A stretch of 32,647 bases of DNA from Ectobacillus ponti (GCF_024294785.1 NZ_JANCLT010000023.1:1-32647); one strand, 5' to 3'; counted from the stretch's first letter, positions 1 through 8,548 are shown. Program-made: numbers and translations. The notes: generated by a model not told the origin, from the sequence alone.

Positions 1-21
1 TCTATTCAAAACACCTAAAAA

Positions 22-56
22 AAGCGCCCTCGCTGCCAAAGGCAGCGAGGGCGCTT
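22..56 (-). terminator. Rho-independent terminator of the glucosaminidase gene
   Basis: A perfect 16-bp stem (22-37 with 41-56) closes a three-base loop. Read on the minus strand it is followed by a run of seven T. It lies 40 bases past the stop codon of the gene at 96-1673. Confidence 0.93.
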
Positions 57-95
57 CACTAAAGTTGATGGCAATGCCCGGCTGGGTGTCTCCTT

Positions 96-1673
96 TTATC
101 GGTATACGTCCTGCTTGTCCCAAATGGAAATCCATACTGTTTGTCCATCTACCTTTACCTTTGTGCGGTCATTTGTGACAACTGGTTTGCCGTTTTCCAA
201 CACCTGTTCTACATATTTGAAGTTCGGCAATGTGGTTATGACCTCTCCCTGGTCATTGTAAACCTGTACAGTGTCCTTGGTGGTACGCACCAAATTTTGA
301 ATTTGCATATATTGCTGATATTGGGACATACTAAAGGAAACGTACCCTGTCTGCTCTTGATAACGCACCTTGAACTGATTTGCATTGGACTTCTCCAGCA
401 CCGTAAAGGAAGCATTCGCTGGGACTGATCCAATTTCACTGCCGCCGATGGCATTCCGCAAAGTCAGGCTCTGCTTTGCCACCGCGACAATTCCTTCCCC
501 GAACGAATCAACTGTATTCGGCAGTGTAACGGGGGACGTCGTACCTGTCATCTGACTGATGTTTGTATATTCTTCAGGCTGGAATGGACGAATTTTATTT
601 GCGTGATTCGCAATCTTCTCCCCCCAAGCCGGGTCACTTGCATAATAGAAATTGAGACCTGCTTCCTTATTGCCGAGGTGATAGCCCTTAAACTTCCAGC
701 TGTCCGGATTTAAATACCCGCTCTTCAGAAAGTGCGCCTGATAGCGGATGGACTGTTCCACACTGGCAAAGCGGTAGGCAGAGTCATATGGGGCTGAGTC
801 ATACGCGGCCACACTAAACAAATTATACTTCCATTTTGATAGAATGTTTGTTCCATAGGCAGACTCGTGAATCGCCATCGCTGCCAAAATAAGCTGGTTA
901 ATGCCGGCCTCCGTCCCAATTCGGATGAACAAATCGCCGCTTCCGTGAAAAACGCTCCTTTTGCCTGTATAAGCTTCATATTTCTCGACATAGGCATTGA
1001 TTTGTGATGCGGTCACCTGGGATGGATACCGAATGTCCAAGTCCTGATAGCTTGTTGCAACTGCCTGCTGTACAGGAGCCGGAGCCGGCTTTGGTGCCGG
1101 TGCAGGTACACTTGGCATTGGTGCAGGCACATTTGGCTTCGGCGCTGGCGCACTTGGCTTTGGCGCAGGCTTGGCTGTCAATGCCAGCTTGGAAATGTAG
1201 GTGCCCAGGACCCAGCCTTTGCGTGTCCCTGCTTGGACATAGTACCAGCCCTTCTGTTCCTTGAGAATGGTGACAGTCTCATTTTTCTTCAATTTGCCGG
1301 TAGTCTTGGCCTTCACACTTGCCGTGCTGCGCATATTTAAGGTGCTTGCTTTTACTGCCCCTTTCACTGTCGGGGCCGCCATGGGCTTTACATACTGCTT
1401 TGCAGCGTAAGCCGCTTTCCCCTTATAGGTCAGCTTTACCCAACTGGAGCTATAAGAAGAAACCGTAACCTTGTTTCCGCGCTTTAAGCTGCCGAGCACC
1501 TTCGCTTTTGTCGCGGGTGCTGTGCGCACATTCAAGCTTGAGGCGGTGATTTCGCCTGTATAAGAGGACGCGGCCTGTACTCCTGCCGCACCAAACGGAA
1601 GCGCTGCCCCCATCCATACCGCCAATCCTGCTGCCACCTTCAAAACACGTTGCTGCTTCTTGTTTCCCCTCAT
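96..1673 (-). CDS. Secreted SH3b-repeat N-acetylglucosaminidase (autolysin)
   Basis: Likely a peptidoglycan hydrolase acting in the cell wall. The 525-residue product has an N-terminal signal peptide (basic KKQQR, hydrophobic stretch, AQA-like cleavage near residue 35). Two bacterial SH3 domains follow (about 36-96 and 102-165; both carry the LNVR/LNMR core motif), then a proline/alanine-rich linker of PAPKP/PAPMP repeats (about 170-205), then a glucosaminidase-type domain (about 215-370) with the IHESAYG motif. The Glu there, near residue 268, is the expected catalytic acid of the LytD/GH73-like family. A third SH3-like segment (LTLRN, about 395-450) ends the protein. An in-frame upstream codon exists, but the ATG at 1673 is chosen because AGGAGGG sits seven bases before it. 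Family assignment is firm; the exact glycan bond cleaved is inferred. Confidence 0.85.
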   Translation of the reverse strand: MRGNKKQQRVLKVAAGLAVWMGAALPFGAAGVQAASSYTGEITASSLNVRTAPATKAKVLGSLKRGNKVTVSSYSSSWVKLTYKGKAAYAAKQYVKPMAAPTVKGAVKASTLNMRSTASVKAKTTGKLKKNETVTILKEQKGWYYVQAGTRKGWVLGTYISKLALTAKPAPKPSAPAPKPNVPAPMPSVPAPAPKPAPAPVQQAVATSYQDLDIRYPSQVTASQINAYVEKYEAYTGKRSVFHGSGDLFIRIGTEAGINQLILAAMAIHESAYGTNILSKWKYNLFSVAAYDSAPYDSAYRFASVEQSIRYQAHFLKSGYLNPDSWKFKGYHLGNKEAGLNFYYASDPAWGEKIANHANKIRPFQPEEYTNISQMTGTTSPVTLPNTVDSFGEGIVAVAKQSLTLRNAIGGSEIGSVPANASFTVLEKSNANQFKVRYQEQTGYVSFSMSQYQQYMQIQNLVRTTKDTVQVYNDQGEVITTLPNFKYVEQVLENGKPVVTNDRTKVKVDGQTVWISIWDKQDVYR

Positions 1674-1751
1674 GTAATCCCTCCTGGATGCTGTTTTTAA
1701 TTCCGATACATTCATCCAGCCGCAGATATAAAAAGCTGCAAAAATATGAAA

Positions 1752-1769
1752 AAGCTACCAATGTAGCTT
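1752..1769 (-). other. Terminator-like hairpin in the leader of the glucosaminidase gene
   Basis: A 7-bp inverted repeat AAGCTAC / GTAGCTT with a four-base loop is followed on the minus strand by TTT and an AT-rich tract. It lies between the candidate promoter at 1819-1827 and the start codon at 1673, so it would be transcribed in the 5' leader. It could attenuate transcription or be incidental. Confidence 0.4.
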
Positions 1770-1818
1770 CAGCTTCTTACTCTCTGTTTCTCTATTTTTT
1801 TGCCACCACGCTATACAT

Positions 1819-1827
1819 ATTATATCA
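1819..1827 (-). promoter_or_regulatory. Candidate extended -10 promoter of the glucosaminidase gene
   Basis: On the minus strand the sequence reads TGATATAAT, a consensus TATAAT with the TGn extension. No good -35 box is visible, as is common for extended -10 promoters. It would give a leader of about 140 bases before the start at 1673. Confidence 0.5.
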
Positions 1828-1893
1828 AAAAAACAGTTTCGTAGATTACGGGAATATGTGGAATGCACTCCAGCTTTTCTTTCCAAACACAAA

Positions 1894-1915
1894 GAAACCG
1901 GGAACACCCGGTTTC
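1894..1915 (-). terminator. Terminator of the crtQ-crtO operon
   Basis: The inverted repeat GAAACCGGG / CCCGGTTTC with a four-base loop is followed on the minus strand by a T-rich tract. It lies about 30 bases beyond the stop of the acyltransferase gene at 1947-2429. Confidence 0.8.
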
Positions 1916-1946
1916 CAGAAATAAGCATCCTGTTTTGAAATACGTT

Positions 1947-2429
1947 TTATAAATCTTGCCGTGTGCGTCCCAGTAACCGCTGTAAGCGAATCCGGTTGTA
2001 GCGCTGAATGAAAATAAACGGCAGGTTGAATGCGAAAGCATACATGACCATAACAACGCCCACGTCTGCTTTGTTCCAAAGAAAAAACAGCAAAGCAGGC
2101 GGTATGCAGAGCCAATGCGCCAGTTCGGCCCGCTTTGTTTCCGCCAGAAAAGACTGCAAATAGGCGGTATCCTGACCGTGCAGCCTGCGCTTGCGAAACC
2201 CGTCCCGGAACAATCCGCCGGCATCCGGGGCAAAGCGTTTCCAGCGCCGGATGCCCAGCTTCTCATATAACCGGCCTTTCCGTTCCCACAACCGTTCGCG
2301 GTATAGCCAGCCATCCCTTCTAAAATACGCTTGGCTGTATCTGGAACAAGCATAAGAAATCCCCATGTGAATACACAGCCAGGCAACCGCATCCACTACA
2401 ATGACCATGACAGCGGGCCAATGCTTCAT
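1947..2429 (-). CDS. crtO: CrtO-like glycosyl-carotenoid acyltransferase
   Basis: Probably transfers a fatty-acyl group to the sugar of a glycosylated C30 carotenoid acid, the last step of staphyloxanthin-type pigment synthesis, at the membrane. The 160-residue product has an N-terminal membrane segment (about 5-25), a central basic region beginning with the YFRRDGWLYRERLWE stretch and GRLYEKLGIRRWK that is typical of Staphylococcus CrtO, and two further membrane segments near the C-terminus (about 105-145). Length agrees with the family (about 165). The ATG at 2429 is preferred over an upstream GTG because AAGGAG lies eight bases before it and would overlap the GTG. The start overlaps the end of the glycosyltransferase gene by a few bases, indicating translational coupling. 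Acyl and carotenoid substrates are inferred from context. Confidence 0.78.
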   Translation of the reverse strand: MKHWPAVMVIVVDAVAWLCIHMGISYACSRYSQAYFRRDGWLYRERLWERKGRLYEKLGIRRWKRFAPDAGGLFRDGFRKRRLHGQDTAYLQSFLAETKRAELAHWLCIPPALLFFLWNKADVGVVMVMYAFAFNLPFIFIQRYNRIRLQRLLGRTRQDL

Positions 2430-2434
2430 TTGCC

Positions 2435-3505
2435 TCACTCCTTCCGCTTAATGGCAACCATCCGTCCCTTCCATCCGACCCGCCGCAGCAGAAGCGTTTT
2501 TCCGGCAGACAGGCTGAATATACAGAGAAACGCGAGAAGGTTCACCGGAAACAGCAGGGCGCTGCAAAGGCCAAAGCTACCAATTTTGCGAAGAGTGAGA
2601 TACAGCTGCAGCGAAAACAAAGCATACAAGATTCCGGCCGCAGACGTGAAGCCAGCTGCATACGGCAGCCAAGAAAAGAGCGCATTCAGCCAAAGCAGGA
2701 TGCAGACCAACAGCGGAAGCGGCACCGAGCCTGCTCCCTTGGCGAAGCTTTTGCTCCAGCCCGCTGCAAGAGAAGAAAAGCCATCCGGATACATGCGCAT
2801 CGATACAGCCCCTCTGCCGCTCACATGAGCCACGCTCCCCCCTTGCTTCATGACATGGCGGGCAAACATATACGTTTCCAGCAGCGCAGGCGGATGGGCT
2901 GCATGCCCGCCATACTGGAAATAATCTTTCCTCCTGCAGAGCAGGCATTGGCCGAAAGCGCCGTTTGGCCGGGTCATATCGCGAAGCAAATGAAACGCTC
3001 CCATAGATGCAAATACAATGAGATGAAAGAAAGCAGACGTATACTCATATGGGTGCTTCATGACATGAAAGGGATGGACGGACAGCAGGGTCGCCCGTTC
3101 CTCCCGAAACCGATGCAAGAGACGCTGCACGCCCCCTTTTTCCATCACGGTATCCGCATCTAAAAACAGCAGCAGATCCCCGGAAGCGGCCTTGGCTCCG
3201 TTCCAGCAGCCCCAGGACTTCCCAAGCCACTCCTGCGGCAAAGGCGGCAATTGGATCACCTTCGCTCCGTATGCTGCCGCCACAGCGGCTGTTTCATCCT
3301 CTGACTGATCATCAGCCACAATCACTTCCGCGCTCTCTCCGTGCAGCGAAGGAAGCAGCTTCCGCAAATTCTCCGCTTCATTACGGGCTGGAATGATAAT
3401 GGTGACCTTCTCTCCTGTTTGGGCCGGCTTTGCTCCCGTACAATCCGGTATCCGCCAAAACAAAGCAAAGCCAACCAAAAGCCCCAGAAATATGGAAATA
3501 GACAC
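2435..3505 (-). CDS. crtQ: CrtQ-like carotenoid glycosyltransferase (GT2)
   Basis: A GT-A fold family 2 glycosyltransferase expected to glucosylate the carboxyl end of a diapocarotenoic acid. After an N-terminal membrane segment, the VTIIIPARNEAENL nucleotide-binding motif (about 32-46), the DDQSEDE motif and the LFLDADT metal-binding DxD (about 113-120) are visible. A WGCWNGAKAASGDLL segment precedes the DxD, and the C-terminal third holds hydrophobic membrane spans (about 255-330), as in staphylococcal CrtQ. The 356-residue length is close to CrtQ (about 375). The GTG at 3505 is chosen because AAGGAG lies just upstream; upstream in-frame TTG and GTG codons lack such a site. It is transcribed with crtO and divergently from crtP. 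Confidence 0.8.
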   Translation of the reverse strand: MSISIFLGLLVGFALFWRIPDCTGAKPAQTGEKVTIIIPARNEAENLRKLLPSLHGESAEVIVADDQSEDETAAVAAAYGAKVIQLPPLPQEWLGKSWGCWNGAKAASGDLLLFLDADTVMEKGGVQRLLHRFREERATLLSVHPFHVMKHPYEYTSAFFHLIVFASMGAFHLLRDMTRPNGAFGQCLLCRRKDYFQYGGHAAHPPALLETYMFARHVMKQGGSVAHVSGRGAVSMRMYPDGFSSLAAGWSKSFAKGAGSVPLPLLVCILLWLNALFSWLPYAAGFTSAAGILYALFSLQLYLTLRKIGSFGLCSALLFPVNLLAFLCIFSLSAGKTLLLRRVGWKGRMVAIKRKE

Positions 3506-3620
3506 AAAATCTCCTTCTTTCACACAGTATAAATATACATATTCTTGACCAAACAAATGGTAGAGTTTCCCTAATTATATTGTAGGCAAAATGACGAGGA
3601 AACATAAGGAGGCTTTTATA

Positions 3621-5126
3621 ATGGCGAAAAAAGCGGTCATTGTCGGCGGCGGACTCGGCGGATTATCAGCGGCGATGAAGCTGGCCGGACAAGGATATGA
3701 CGTAACGGTGTTAGAGAAGAATGAACGCGCCGGCGGAAAGCTGAACGTCCGCAGCGGCAAAGGCTACACCTTTGATACAGGGCCTTCCATTCTGTCTATG
3801 CCATGGGTGCTGGAGCAGCTGTTTCAAAGCGTGAACCGCAATGTGCATGACTATATGAAAATTGTCAGGGTGGAACCGCAATGGCGCACCTTTTATGAGG
3901 ATGGCACCAGCATCGATTTAATCGGCGACCTGCCACACATGCTGGAGCAGCTGAAAAGCATTTCTCCGGGGGATGCGGAAGCGTTTTTTGAGTATATGAA
4001 TTATGCGCACAAGATGTACGAACTGACGAATAAGAGCTTTTACAAGCGCAGCCTGTCCGGTCTCAATGAACTGCGTTCCATGCATACACTGAAGGAGCTC
4101 ATGGGCATGGATCCGATGCGCTCAATGGATCAGGCAACGAAGAAATACTTTAGCAGCAGGCACGTTCAGCAGCTTTTTAACTTCCTGCTTATGTATGTCG
4201 GCTCCTCGCCGTACCATGCGCCTGCCGTAATGTCGCAGCTTGCTTATGTACAGCTTGGTCTCGGCATTTATTATGTGCAGGGCGGCATGTACAAAATCGC
4301 AGAGGGCATGCTGGCAGTGCTGCGTGAGCTTGGCGTGGAGGTGCGGGTAAACAGCGGCGTTGCACAAATCCTGACAAAGGGCACAAAAGCAACAGGTGTG
4401 CGGCTGGAGAGCGGCGAAGTTCTTTCAGCCGATCTGGTGATTTCCAATCTGGAGGCCATTCCGGCGTATGAAACAATCCTGGATGAGTTTGGCATGTCCA
4501 AGAAAGCGGCAAAGGATTTGGAGAAATATGTACCGACAGTTTCCGGACTTGTGCTGCTGCTCGGTGTCGACAAGGTGTACGACCATTTGGTCCATCATAA
4601 TTTCTTCTTCTCCGCCGACCCGGAGCGGGAATTCCGTCAAATCTTTGATGAGGGCATTCTAGCCGATGATCCGACTGTATACGTCGGCATCTCCTCTAAG
4701 TCGGATTGCACCCAAGCACCGGCAGGCAAAGAGAACCTTTTTGTGCTGGCGCACGTGCCGCCGCTGAAAAAGGGCGAAACATGGGCACATCACAAAGCGC
4801 GGTACCGTGACGTCGTGCTGAAGAAGCTGGAGCGCATGGGTATTAAGGATCTGCGCTCACACATTGAGTTTGAATACACATTCACGCCAGATGACCTTCG
4901 CCAGTTGTACGGCGCAAACGGCGGCTCCATTTACGGCGTGGCGACAGATCGCAAAGTAAATGGCGGCTTCAAAATCCCAAGCCGCAGCAAGGTCCTCGAA
5001 AACCTGTATTTCGTCGGCGGCTCCACACATCCCGGCGGCGGAGTTCCGATGGTAACCTTGTCAGGCCAGCTGACGGCTGACTTGGTTCTTGAGGATTTTG
5101 GCATCCAACAACGGAATATCATATAA
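3621..5126 (+). CDS. crtP: CrtP-like diapocarotenoid oxidase (CrtNb)
   Basis: A 501-residue FAD-dependent carotenoid oxidase of the phytoene-desaturase superfamily. The dinucleotide-binding motif VIVGGGLGGLSAA is at residues 6-18 and the C-terminal GGSTHPGGGVPMVTLSGQ signature closes the FAD site. Several segments match staphylococcal CrtP rather than CrtN: QWRTFYEDGTSIDL, VGSSPYHAPAVMS, HHNFFF and a DDPTVYV...DCTQAPAG block. The expected reaction is oxidation of a terminal methyl group of diaponeurosporene/diapolycopene towards the aldehyde or acid, giving the substrate for the neighbouring CrtQ. The ATG at 3621 follows AAGGAGG by eight bases. No crtM or crtN is in the window, so upstream pathway steps must lie elsewhere. 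CrtN function cannot be excluded from sequence reading alone. Confidence 0.85.
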   Translation: MAKKAVIVGGGLGGLSAAMKLAGQGYDVTVLEKNERAGGKLNVRSGKGYTFDTGPSILSMPWVLEQLFQSVNRNVHDYMKIVRVEPQWRTFYEDGTSIDLIGDLPHMLEQLKSISPGDAEAFFEYMNYAHKMYELTNKSFYKRSLSGLNELRSMHTLKELMGMDPMRSMDQATKKYFSSRHVQQLFNFLLMYVGSSPYHAPAVMSQLAYVQLGLGIYYVQGGMYKIAEGMLAVLRELGVEVRVNSGVAQILTKGTKATGVRLESGEVLSADLVISNLEAIPAYETILDEFGMSKKAAKDLEKYVPTVSGLVLLLGVDKVYDHLVHHNFFFSADPEREFRQIFDEGILADDPTVYVGISSKSDCTQAPAGKENLFVLAHVPPLKKGETWAHHKARYRDVVLKKLERMGIKDLRSHIEFEYTFTPDDLRQLYGANGGSIYGVATDRKVNGGFKIPSRSKVLENLYFVGGSTHPGGGVPMVTLSGQLTADLVLEDFGIQQRNII

Positions 5127-5156
5127 AAAAGCGAACGGCTGCCCGTTCGCTTTTTT
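5125..5156. terminator. Bidirectional terminator between crtP and the CAP gene
   Basis: A 14-bp stem with A-run on one side and T-run on the other (AAAAAAGCGAACGG / CCGTTCGCTTTTTT, four-base loop) serves both the plus-strand crtP and the converging minus-strand gene ending at 5161. Confidence 0.92.
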
Positions 5157-5160
5157 CCCT

Positions 5161-5880
5161 TTATCTGCCGATAAACTCTTGTGTCCAAACATTCTTGCCG
5201 GATACATAGCCGACTCCAATATGTGTGTAAGACTTGTTCAGGATATTCGCACGGTGGCCGGCACTGTTCATCCATGCCGTCATGACTTCTTCAGGTGTAC
5301 GTTGCCCCATCGCAATGTTTTCCCCTGCGTAGCTGTACGTAACGCCAAATTGCTTCATCATATCGAATGGAGAACCATAAGTCGGACTCGTATGGCTGAA
5401 GTAGTTGTGGCTTGCCATATCCTGTGATTTCGCGCGCGCCACTTGGCTCAGCTTTGTATCCACCTGCAACGGACGCAAGCCTGCTTTGGCACGTTCAGCG
5501 TTTGTCAGGCTTACTACCTTCTGCTCGTAGGCGTTCAACTGTGAAGATGTGGAAACCGCAGTTGCTGTGCTCGACGCCATACGCTTCACATATTTGCCGG
5601 ACACATAAGCTGTCTTGCCTTTATAAGAAATCTGCAGCCATCCATTGGCCAGCTTCTTTTTAATGGTAATAATTGTGCCTTTTTTCAAGGTGCCCAACAC
5701 TTTGCCGCCCGTGGATGCTTTGCTGCGGACATTTAGAACTGTTGTTACCTTTCCCTTTTGTGTCTGCACAGCTGCCGCTTCGACCTTTGCGTTTGTGGCC
5801 AATTGCGGAATAGCTTGTCCAAAGCTGAATAAGGTTGCGGCTGCGATTGTAGCTGCGAATGTCTTTTTCATATTTTTCAT
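5161..5880 (-). CDS. Secreted SH3b-CAP (SCP/YkwD-like) protein
   Basis: A 239-residue exported protein: signal peptide at 1-35 (KNMKKTFAATIAAATLF), one SH3b domain at about 42-100 (LNVRSKAS motif, likely wall binding), then a CAP/SCP domain at about 115-239. The CAP cavity residues are present: HNYFSH, GENIA, SAGHRANIL and HIGVGYV. Bacillus relatives (YkwD, YlbC types) are extracellular proteins, often linked to spores or envelope stress; their biochemical activity is unsettled, so none is assigned here. The SH3b repeat resembles those of the glucosaminidase at 96-1673, suggesting that both bind the same wall polymer. The first ATG (5880) is chosen since GGAG lies seven bases upstream; a second ATG is three codons in. 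Confidence 0.85.
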   Translation of the reverse strand: MKNMKKTFAATIAAATLFSFGQAIPQLATNAKVEAAAVQTQKGKVTTVLNVRSKASTGGKVLGTLKKGTIITIKKKLANGWLQISYKGKTAYVSGKYVKRMASSTATAVSTSSQLNAYEQKVVSLTNAERAKAGLRPLQVDTKLSQVARAKSQDMASHNYFSHTSPTYGSPFDMMKQFGVTYSYAGENIAMGQRTPEEVMTAWMNSAGHRANILNKSYTHIGVGYVSGKNVWTQEFIGR

Positions 5881-6043
5881 AGTACCTCTCCCCTTAGATG
5901 TATTTAGTCTCTGTCTGTCTACAACGTCATTGTATCAGCTCAGGGAAGGGATGAACATGAAAGCAAAGGGAATGTTATCGCCTTTTCACCAGTCTGTAAC
6001 ATTCGACAGAAGCCCGCAGCATTCGCGTTGCCAATGTAAAAAA

Positions 6044-6065
6044 GTCAGAAGGAATCCCTTCTGAC
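6044..6065 (-). terminator. Terminator of the yojF-bshB2 operon
   Basis: The stem GTCAGAAGG / CCTTCTGAC with a short loop overlaps the last base of the bshB2 stop codon and is followed on the minus strand by six T. Confidence 0.85.
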
Positions 6066-6730
6066 TACTCCCACTTATAGGTCCAAAACCGCTCATGACG
6101 CAGCCAGTCCAGCGTTGCTTCATCCAACTGCTGCTTGTTCATCGCACCCTTCAGCATCGCCTCTGTTTGAGAACGATGGGCAGCCAAGGCAGCGATTTTG
6201 CGGTCCAGCACCTCTTCAATATCAATGACAACATCCGCTTCGCCCAGCACCTCGGCGCGGTTTTTGGTGATGGCCATCGCATATACAGTCGGACGGCTCT
6301 CCTTCGGCATGCGGGACACCGCGCGGATGGCGCCGCGGCCGCAGGCATCGTGGTCCGGGTGCACACCATGCTCCGGATAGAATGTAAGGATCAGCGACGG
6401 ATTGACATCCTGAATTACCGCTTCAATCTTATCCGCCACGTAATCCACGTCTTCAAATTCCATTGTTTTATCATGGAAGCCCAGCAGGCGCAAGTCAGTC
6501 ACGCCAAGCTCACGGCAAGCATCCTCCAATTCCTTCCTGCGGATGAGCGGCATGGTTTCACGATTGGCAAATACGTTCAACCCCATGTTTCGGCCCATTT
6601 GTCCAAGCGTACCGCATGCGTATGTTACAGGCACGCCCGCCTTGGCGAACAATGCCATGGTTCCGCCTGCTCCAAAGGACTCATCGTCCGGATGGGGCAG
6701 CACTACTAATACATGACGTTCACGTTCCAT
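6065..6730 (-). CDS. bshB2: Bacillithiol biosynthesis deacetylase BshB2
   Basis: A zinc-dependent LmbE/PIG-L family deacetylase that removes acetate from N-acetylglucosaminyl-malate in bacillithiol synthesis, in the cytoplasm. The 221-residue product has the family motif HPDDESFGAGG near the N-terminus (His, Asp and Asp for zinc and catalysis) and HGVHPDHDACG about residue 115-125, which supplies the third zinc ligand. Length equals that of B. subtilis YojG/BshB2. It is the second gene after yojF, as in Bacillus. The ATG at 6730 has AAGG eight bases upstream; an upstream in-frame GTG overlaps that site. Its presence implies that the cell makes bacillithiol rather than glutathione, which matters for the GST-like gene at 15793. 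Confidence 0.92.
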   Translation of the reverse strand: MERERHVLVVLPHPDDESFGAGGTMALFAKAGVPVTYACGTLGQMGRNMGLNVFANRETMPLIRRKELEDACRELGVTDLRLLGFHDKTMEFEDVDYVADKIEAVIQDVNPSLILTFYPEHGVHPDHDACGRGAIRAVSRMPKESRPTVYAMAITKNRAEVLGEADVVIDIEEVLDRKIAALAAHRSQTEAMLKGAMNKQQLDEATLDWLRHERFWTYKWE

Positions 6731-6745
6731 TTGTCTCACCTTCCC

Positions 6746-7093
6746 TTAAAACGGTGTTCTGCTCAGCTGCAAAGCAACCGCCAGTCTTCCTTGATCATCG
6801 TGTCCGGACAAAAGCAATTGGCCTTTTTCATTCAGCAGCCAATGCGTCAGCCCCTCTGCATACACCCAGCCGTGCTCCATCTTCAGCCCGGCCCGGTATG
6901 GACCTTTGCCGGCCAGTGTGCCCCGTTCAAAGGAAATGCGGGCATTGCGGATGAACGCCCCGACTGTCATCGTCTGTTCATTCCGATGAGCTGCGTATGC
7001 GCCGTTTGTCGTCTCGAGATGGACATATACGTCCGGCCCCGCAAAGCTGTCGAATACGCGCTGGACGTCGGCAATATTTTGAATTCGTTCCAC
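6746..7093 (-). CDS. yojF: YojF family protein (DUF1806)
   Basis: A 115-residue small soluble protein of the Bacillus YojF family, always seen directly upstream of bshB2. The product begins MERIQNIADVQRVFDSF and contains the central TNGAYAAH and YAEGLTHWLLNEKGQL segments typical of the family. No catalytic motif is visible. The start is GTG at 7093 with AAGGAGAG six bases upstream. It is separated from the bshB2 start by about 15 bases, so the two are co-transcribed. A role linked to bacillithiol metabolism is inferred only from this conserved pairing. Confidence 0.85.
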   Translation of the reverse strand: MERIQNIADVQRVFDSFAGPDVYVHLETTNGAYAAHRNEQTMTVGAFIRNARISFERGTLAGKGPYRAGLKMEHGWVYAEGLTHWLLNEKGQLLLSGHDDQGRLAVALQLSRTPF

Positions 7094-7224
7094 CTGTATC
7101 TCTCCTTTATTCGTACATCCCTGTATGTATGCTACACTCTTAGCTTTACATACTTTATTCCGTTATGCAATTTTTATGTACCGTACTTGGACAAGGGCAT
7201 ACCTTTTCTTGCCCATAAGGAAAA

Positions 7225-7249
7225 GCACCCGGACAAAAGGCCCGGATGC
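7225..7249 (-). terminator. Terminator of ilvA
   Basis: On the minus strand the stem GCATCCGG / CCGGGTGC (one G-T pair) is followed by TTTTCC, just past the ilvA stop. Confidence 0.75.
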
Positions 7250-7254
7250 CCCTA

Positions 7255-8514
7255 TTATACAAGCAGATTAAACAAAGTCGGATTGTTTGTGATTTCCATA
7301 TACTGTACGCCTTGCTCATCCATGCGGCGCAGCAGCGGCTCATAATCCTCTTTTGCCTGCAGTTCTATGCCGACAAGAGCCGGGCCATTGTCTTTATTTG
7401 TCTTCTTTGTATACTCGAATCGGGTGATGTCGTCATTTGGCCCCAGCACATTGTCCAGAAACTCGCGCAGCGCCCGCGGCCGTTGGGCAAAGCTGATGAC
7501 AAAGTAGTGCTTCAGCCCTTCGTACATCAGAGAGCGGTCTTTGATTTCCTGCATGCGGCCAATATCGTTATTGCCGCCGCTTACAATGCAGACAACTGTT
7601 TTGCCGCGGATTTCCTCCCGGTGGAAATCCAATGCCGCAATCGGCAGCGCGCCGGCCGGCTCCGCAACAATGGCGTTCTTATTATACAGCTCCAAAATCG
7701 CGCTGCATACCTTCCCCTCCGGTACAATGGCGATATCGTCCACTACATCCCGGCAAATCTCGTAGGTGGTATAGCCCGGCTTTTTAACAGCTGCGCCGTC
7801 CACAAAAGAATCAATCTGTGGTAACGTTACCACTTGCTCTTCGCGGAACGAGGCAGTCATAGATGCGGCGCCGGCCGGCTCCACCCCGATGATTTGTGTG
7901 GACGGGCTGATTCCCTTAATATATGTACCGACTCCGGCCGCCAATCCGCCGCCGCCGATGCTCATGAAGACATAGTCGAGCGGGCGGTCAATGTCATGCA
8001 TGATTTCCACCCCGATGGTCCCCTGTCCCGCAATCACTCCTTGGTTGTCAAACGGATGAATAAACGTCATACCGTGCTGTTCGCCATACTTGACCGCTTC
8101 ATGATAAGAGCTGTCAAACGTATCGCCCACAAGCATAACCTCTACCGCTGATCCGCCAAAAAACCTCACCTGAGACACCTTTTGGCTTGGAGTCGTGTTC
8201 GGCATGAAGATCTTTGCGGGGATGTTCAGCCTCCGGCATGTATAAGCCACGCCCTGCGCATGATTGCCGGCGCTTGCACAGACGATGCCATTCGCCAGCT
8301 GCTCCGGCTGCAGGCTGCTGATGCAGTTATAGGCACCCCGTATTTTAAAGGAGCGGACCACCTGCAAATCTTCGCGCTTCAAATATACATTGCATTCATA
8401 CTGCTCCGACAGGATAGGGTCCCGCTGCAGCGGTGTGTTGTACACAACATCCTTCAATACATGGTGCGCCACCAAAATATCTTCGATTTTCACAGCTGCC
8501 TTCAGCTTTTCCAT
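7255..8514 (-). CDS. ilvA: Threonine ammonia-lyase (threonine dehydratase)
   Basis: A PLP enzyme converting L-threonine to 2-oxobutanoate and ammonia, the first committed step of isoleucine synthesis. The 419-residue product has the PLP-lysine motif RSFKIRGAYN (Lys about 57), the substrate loop ASAGNHAQG (about 82-90) and the phosphate-binding GGGGLAAG (about 185). A single C-terminal ACT-like regulatory domain (about 330-419) with HYFVISFAQRPRALREFL is present, giving the Bacillus-type biosynthetic length (about 420) and predicted isoleucine feedback control. It is monocistronic here, between its own terminator and a promoter region that carries a candidate CodY box at 8584-8598. Confidence 0.94.
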   Translation of the reverse strand: MEKLKAAVKIEDILVAHHVLKDVVYNTPLQRDPILSEQYECNVYLKREDLQVVRSFKIRGAYNCISSLQPEQLANGIVCASAGNHAQGVAYTCRRLNIPAKIFMPNTTPSQKVSQVRFFGGSAVEVMLVGDTFDSSYHEAVKYGEQHGMTFIHPFDNQGVIAGQGTIGVEIMHDIDRPLDYVFMSIGGGGLAAGVGTYIKGISPSTQIIGVEPAGAASMTASFREEQVVTLPQIDSFVDGAAVKKPGYTTYEICRDVVDDIAIVPEGKVCSAILELYNKNAIVAEPAGALPIAALDFHREEIRGKTVVCIVSGGNNDIGRMQEIKDRSLMYEGLKHYFVISFAQRPRALREFLDNVLGPNDDITRFEYTKKTNKDNGPALVGIELQAKEDYEPLLRRMDEQGVQYMEITNNPTLFNLLV

Positions 8515-8548
8515 GTTCGTACCCGCCTCATCTGTATTATAGTTAGCC

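Noticed and set aside
1820-2392. 190-residue minus-strand frame overlapping crtO
   Set aside because: It runs through the crtO terminator hairpin; crtO in another frame has membrane segments and family motifs.
6095-6709. 204-residue plus-strand frame opposite bshB2
   Set aside because: bshB2 has complete zinc-site motifs and a proper start; the opposite frame lacks a ribosome-binding site and any motif.
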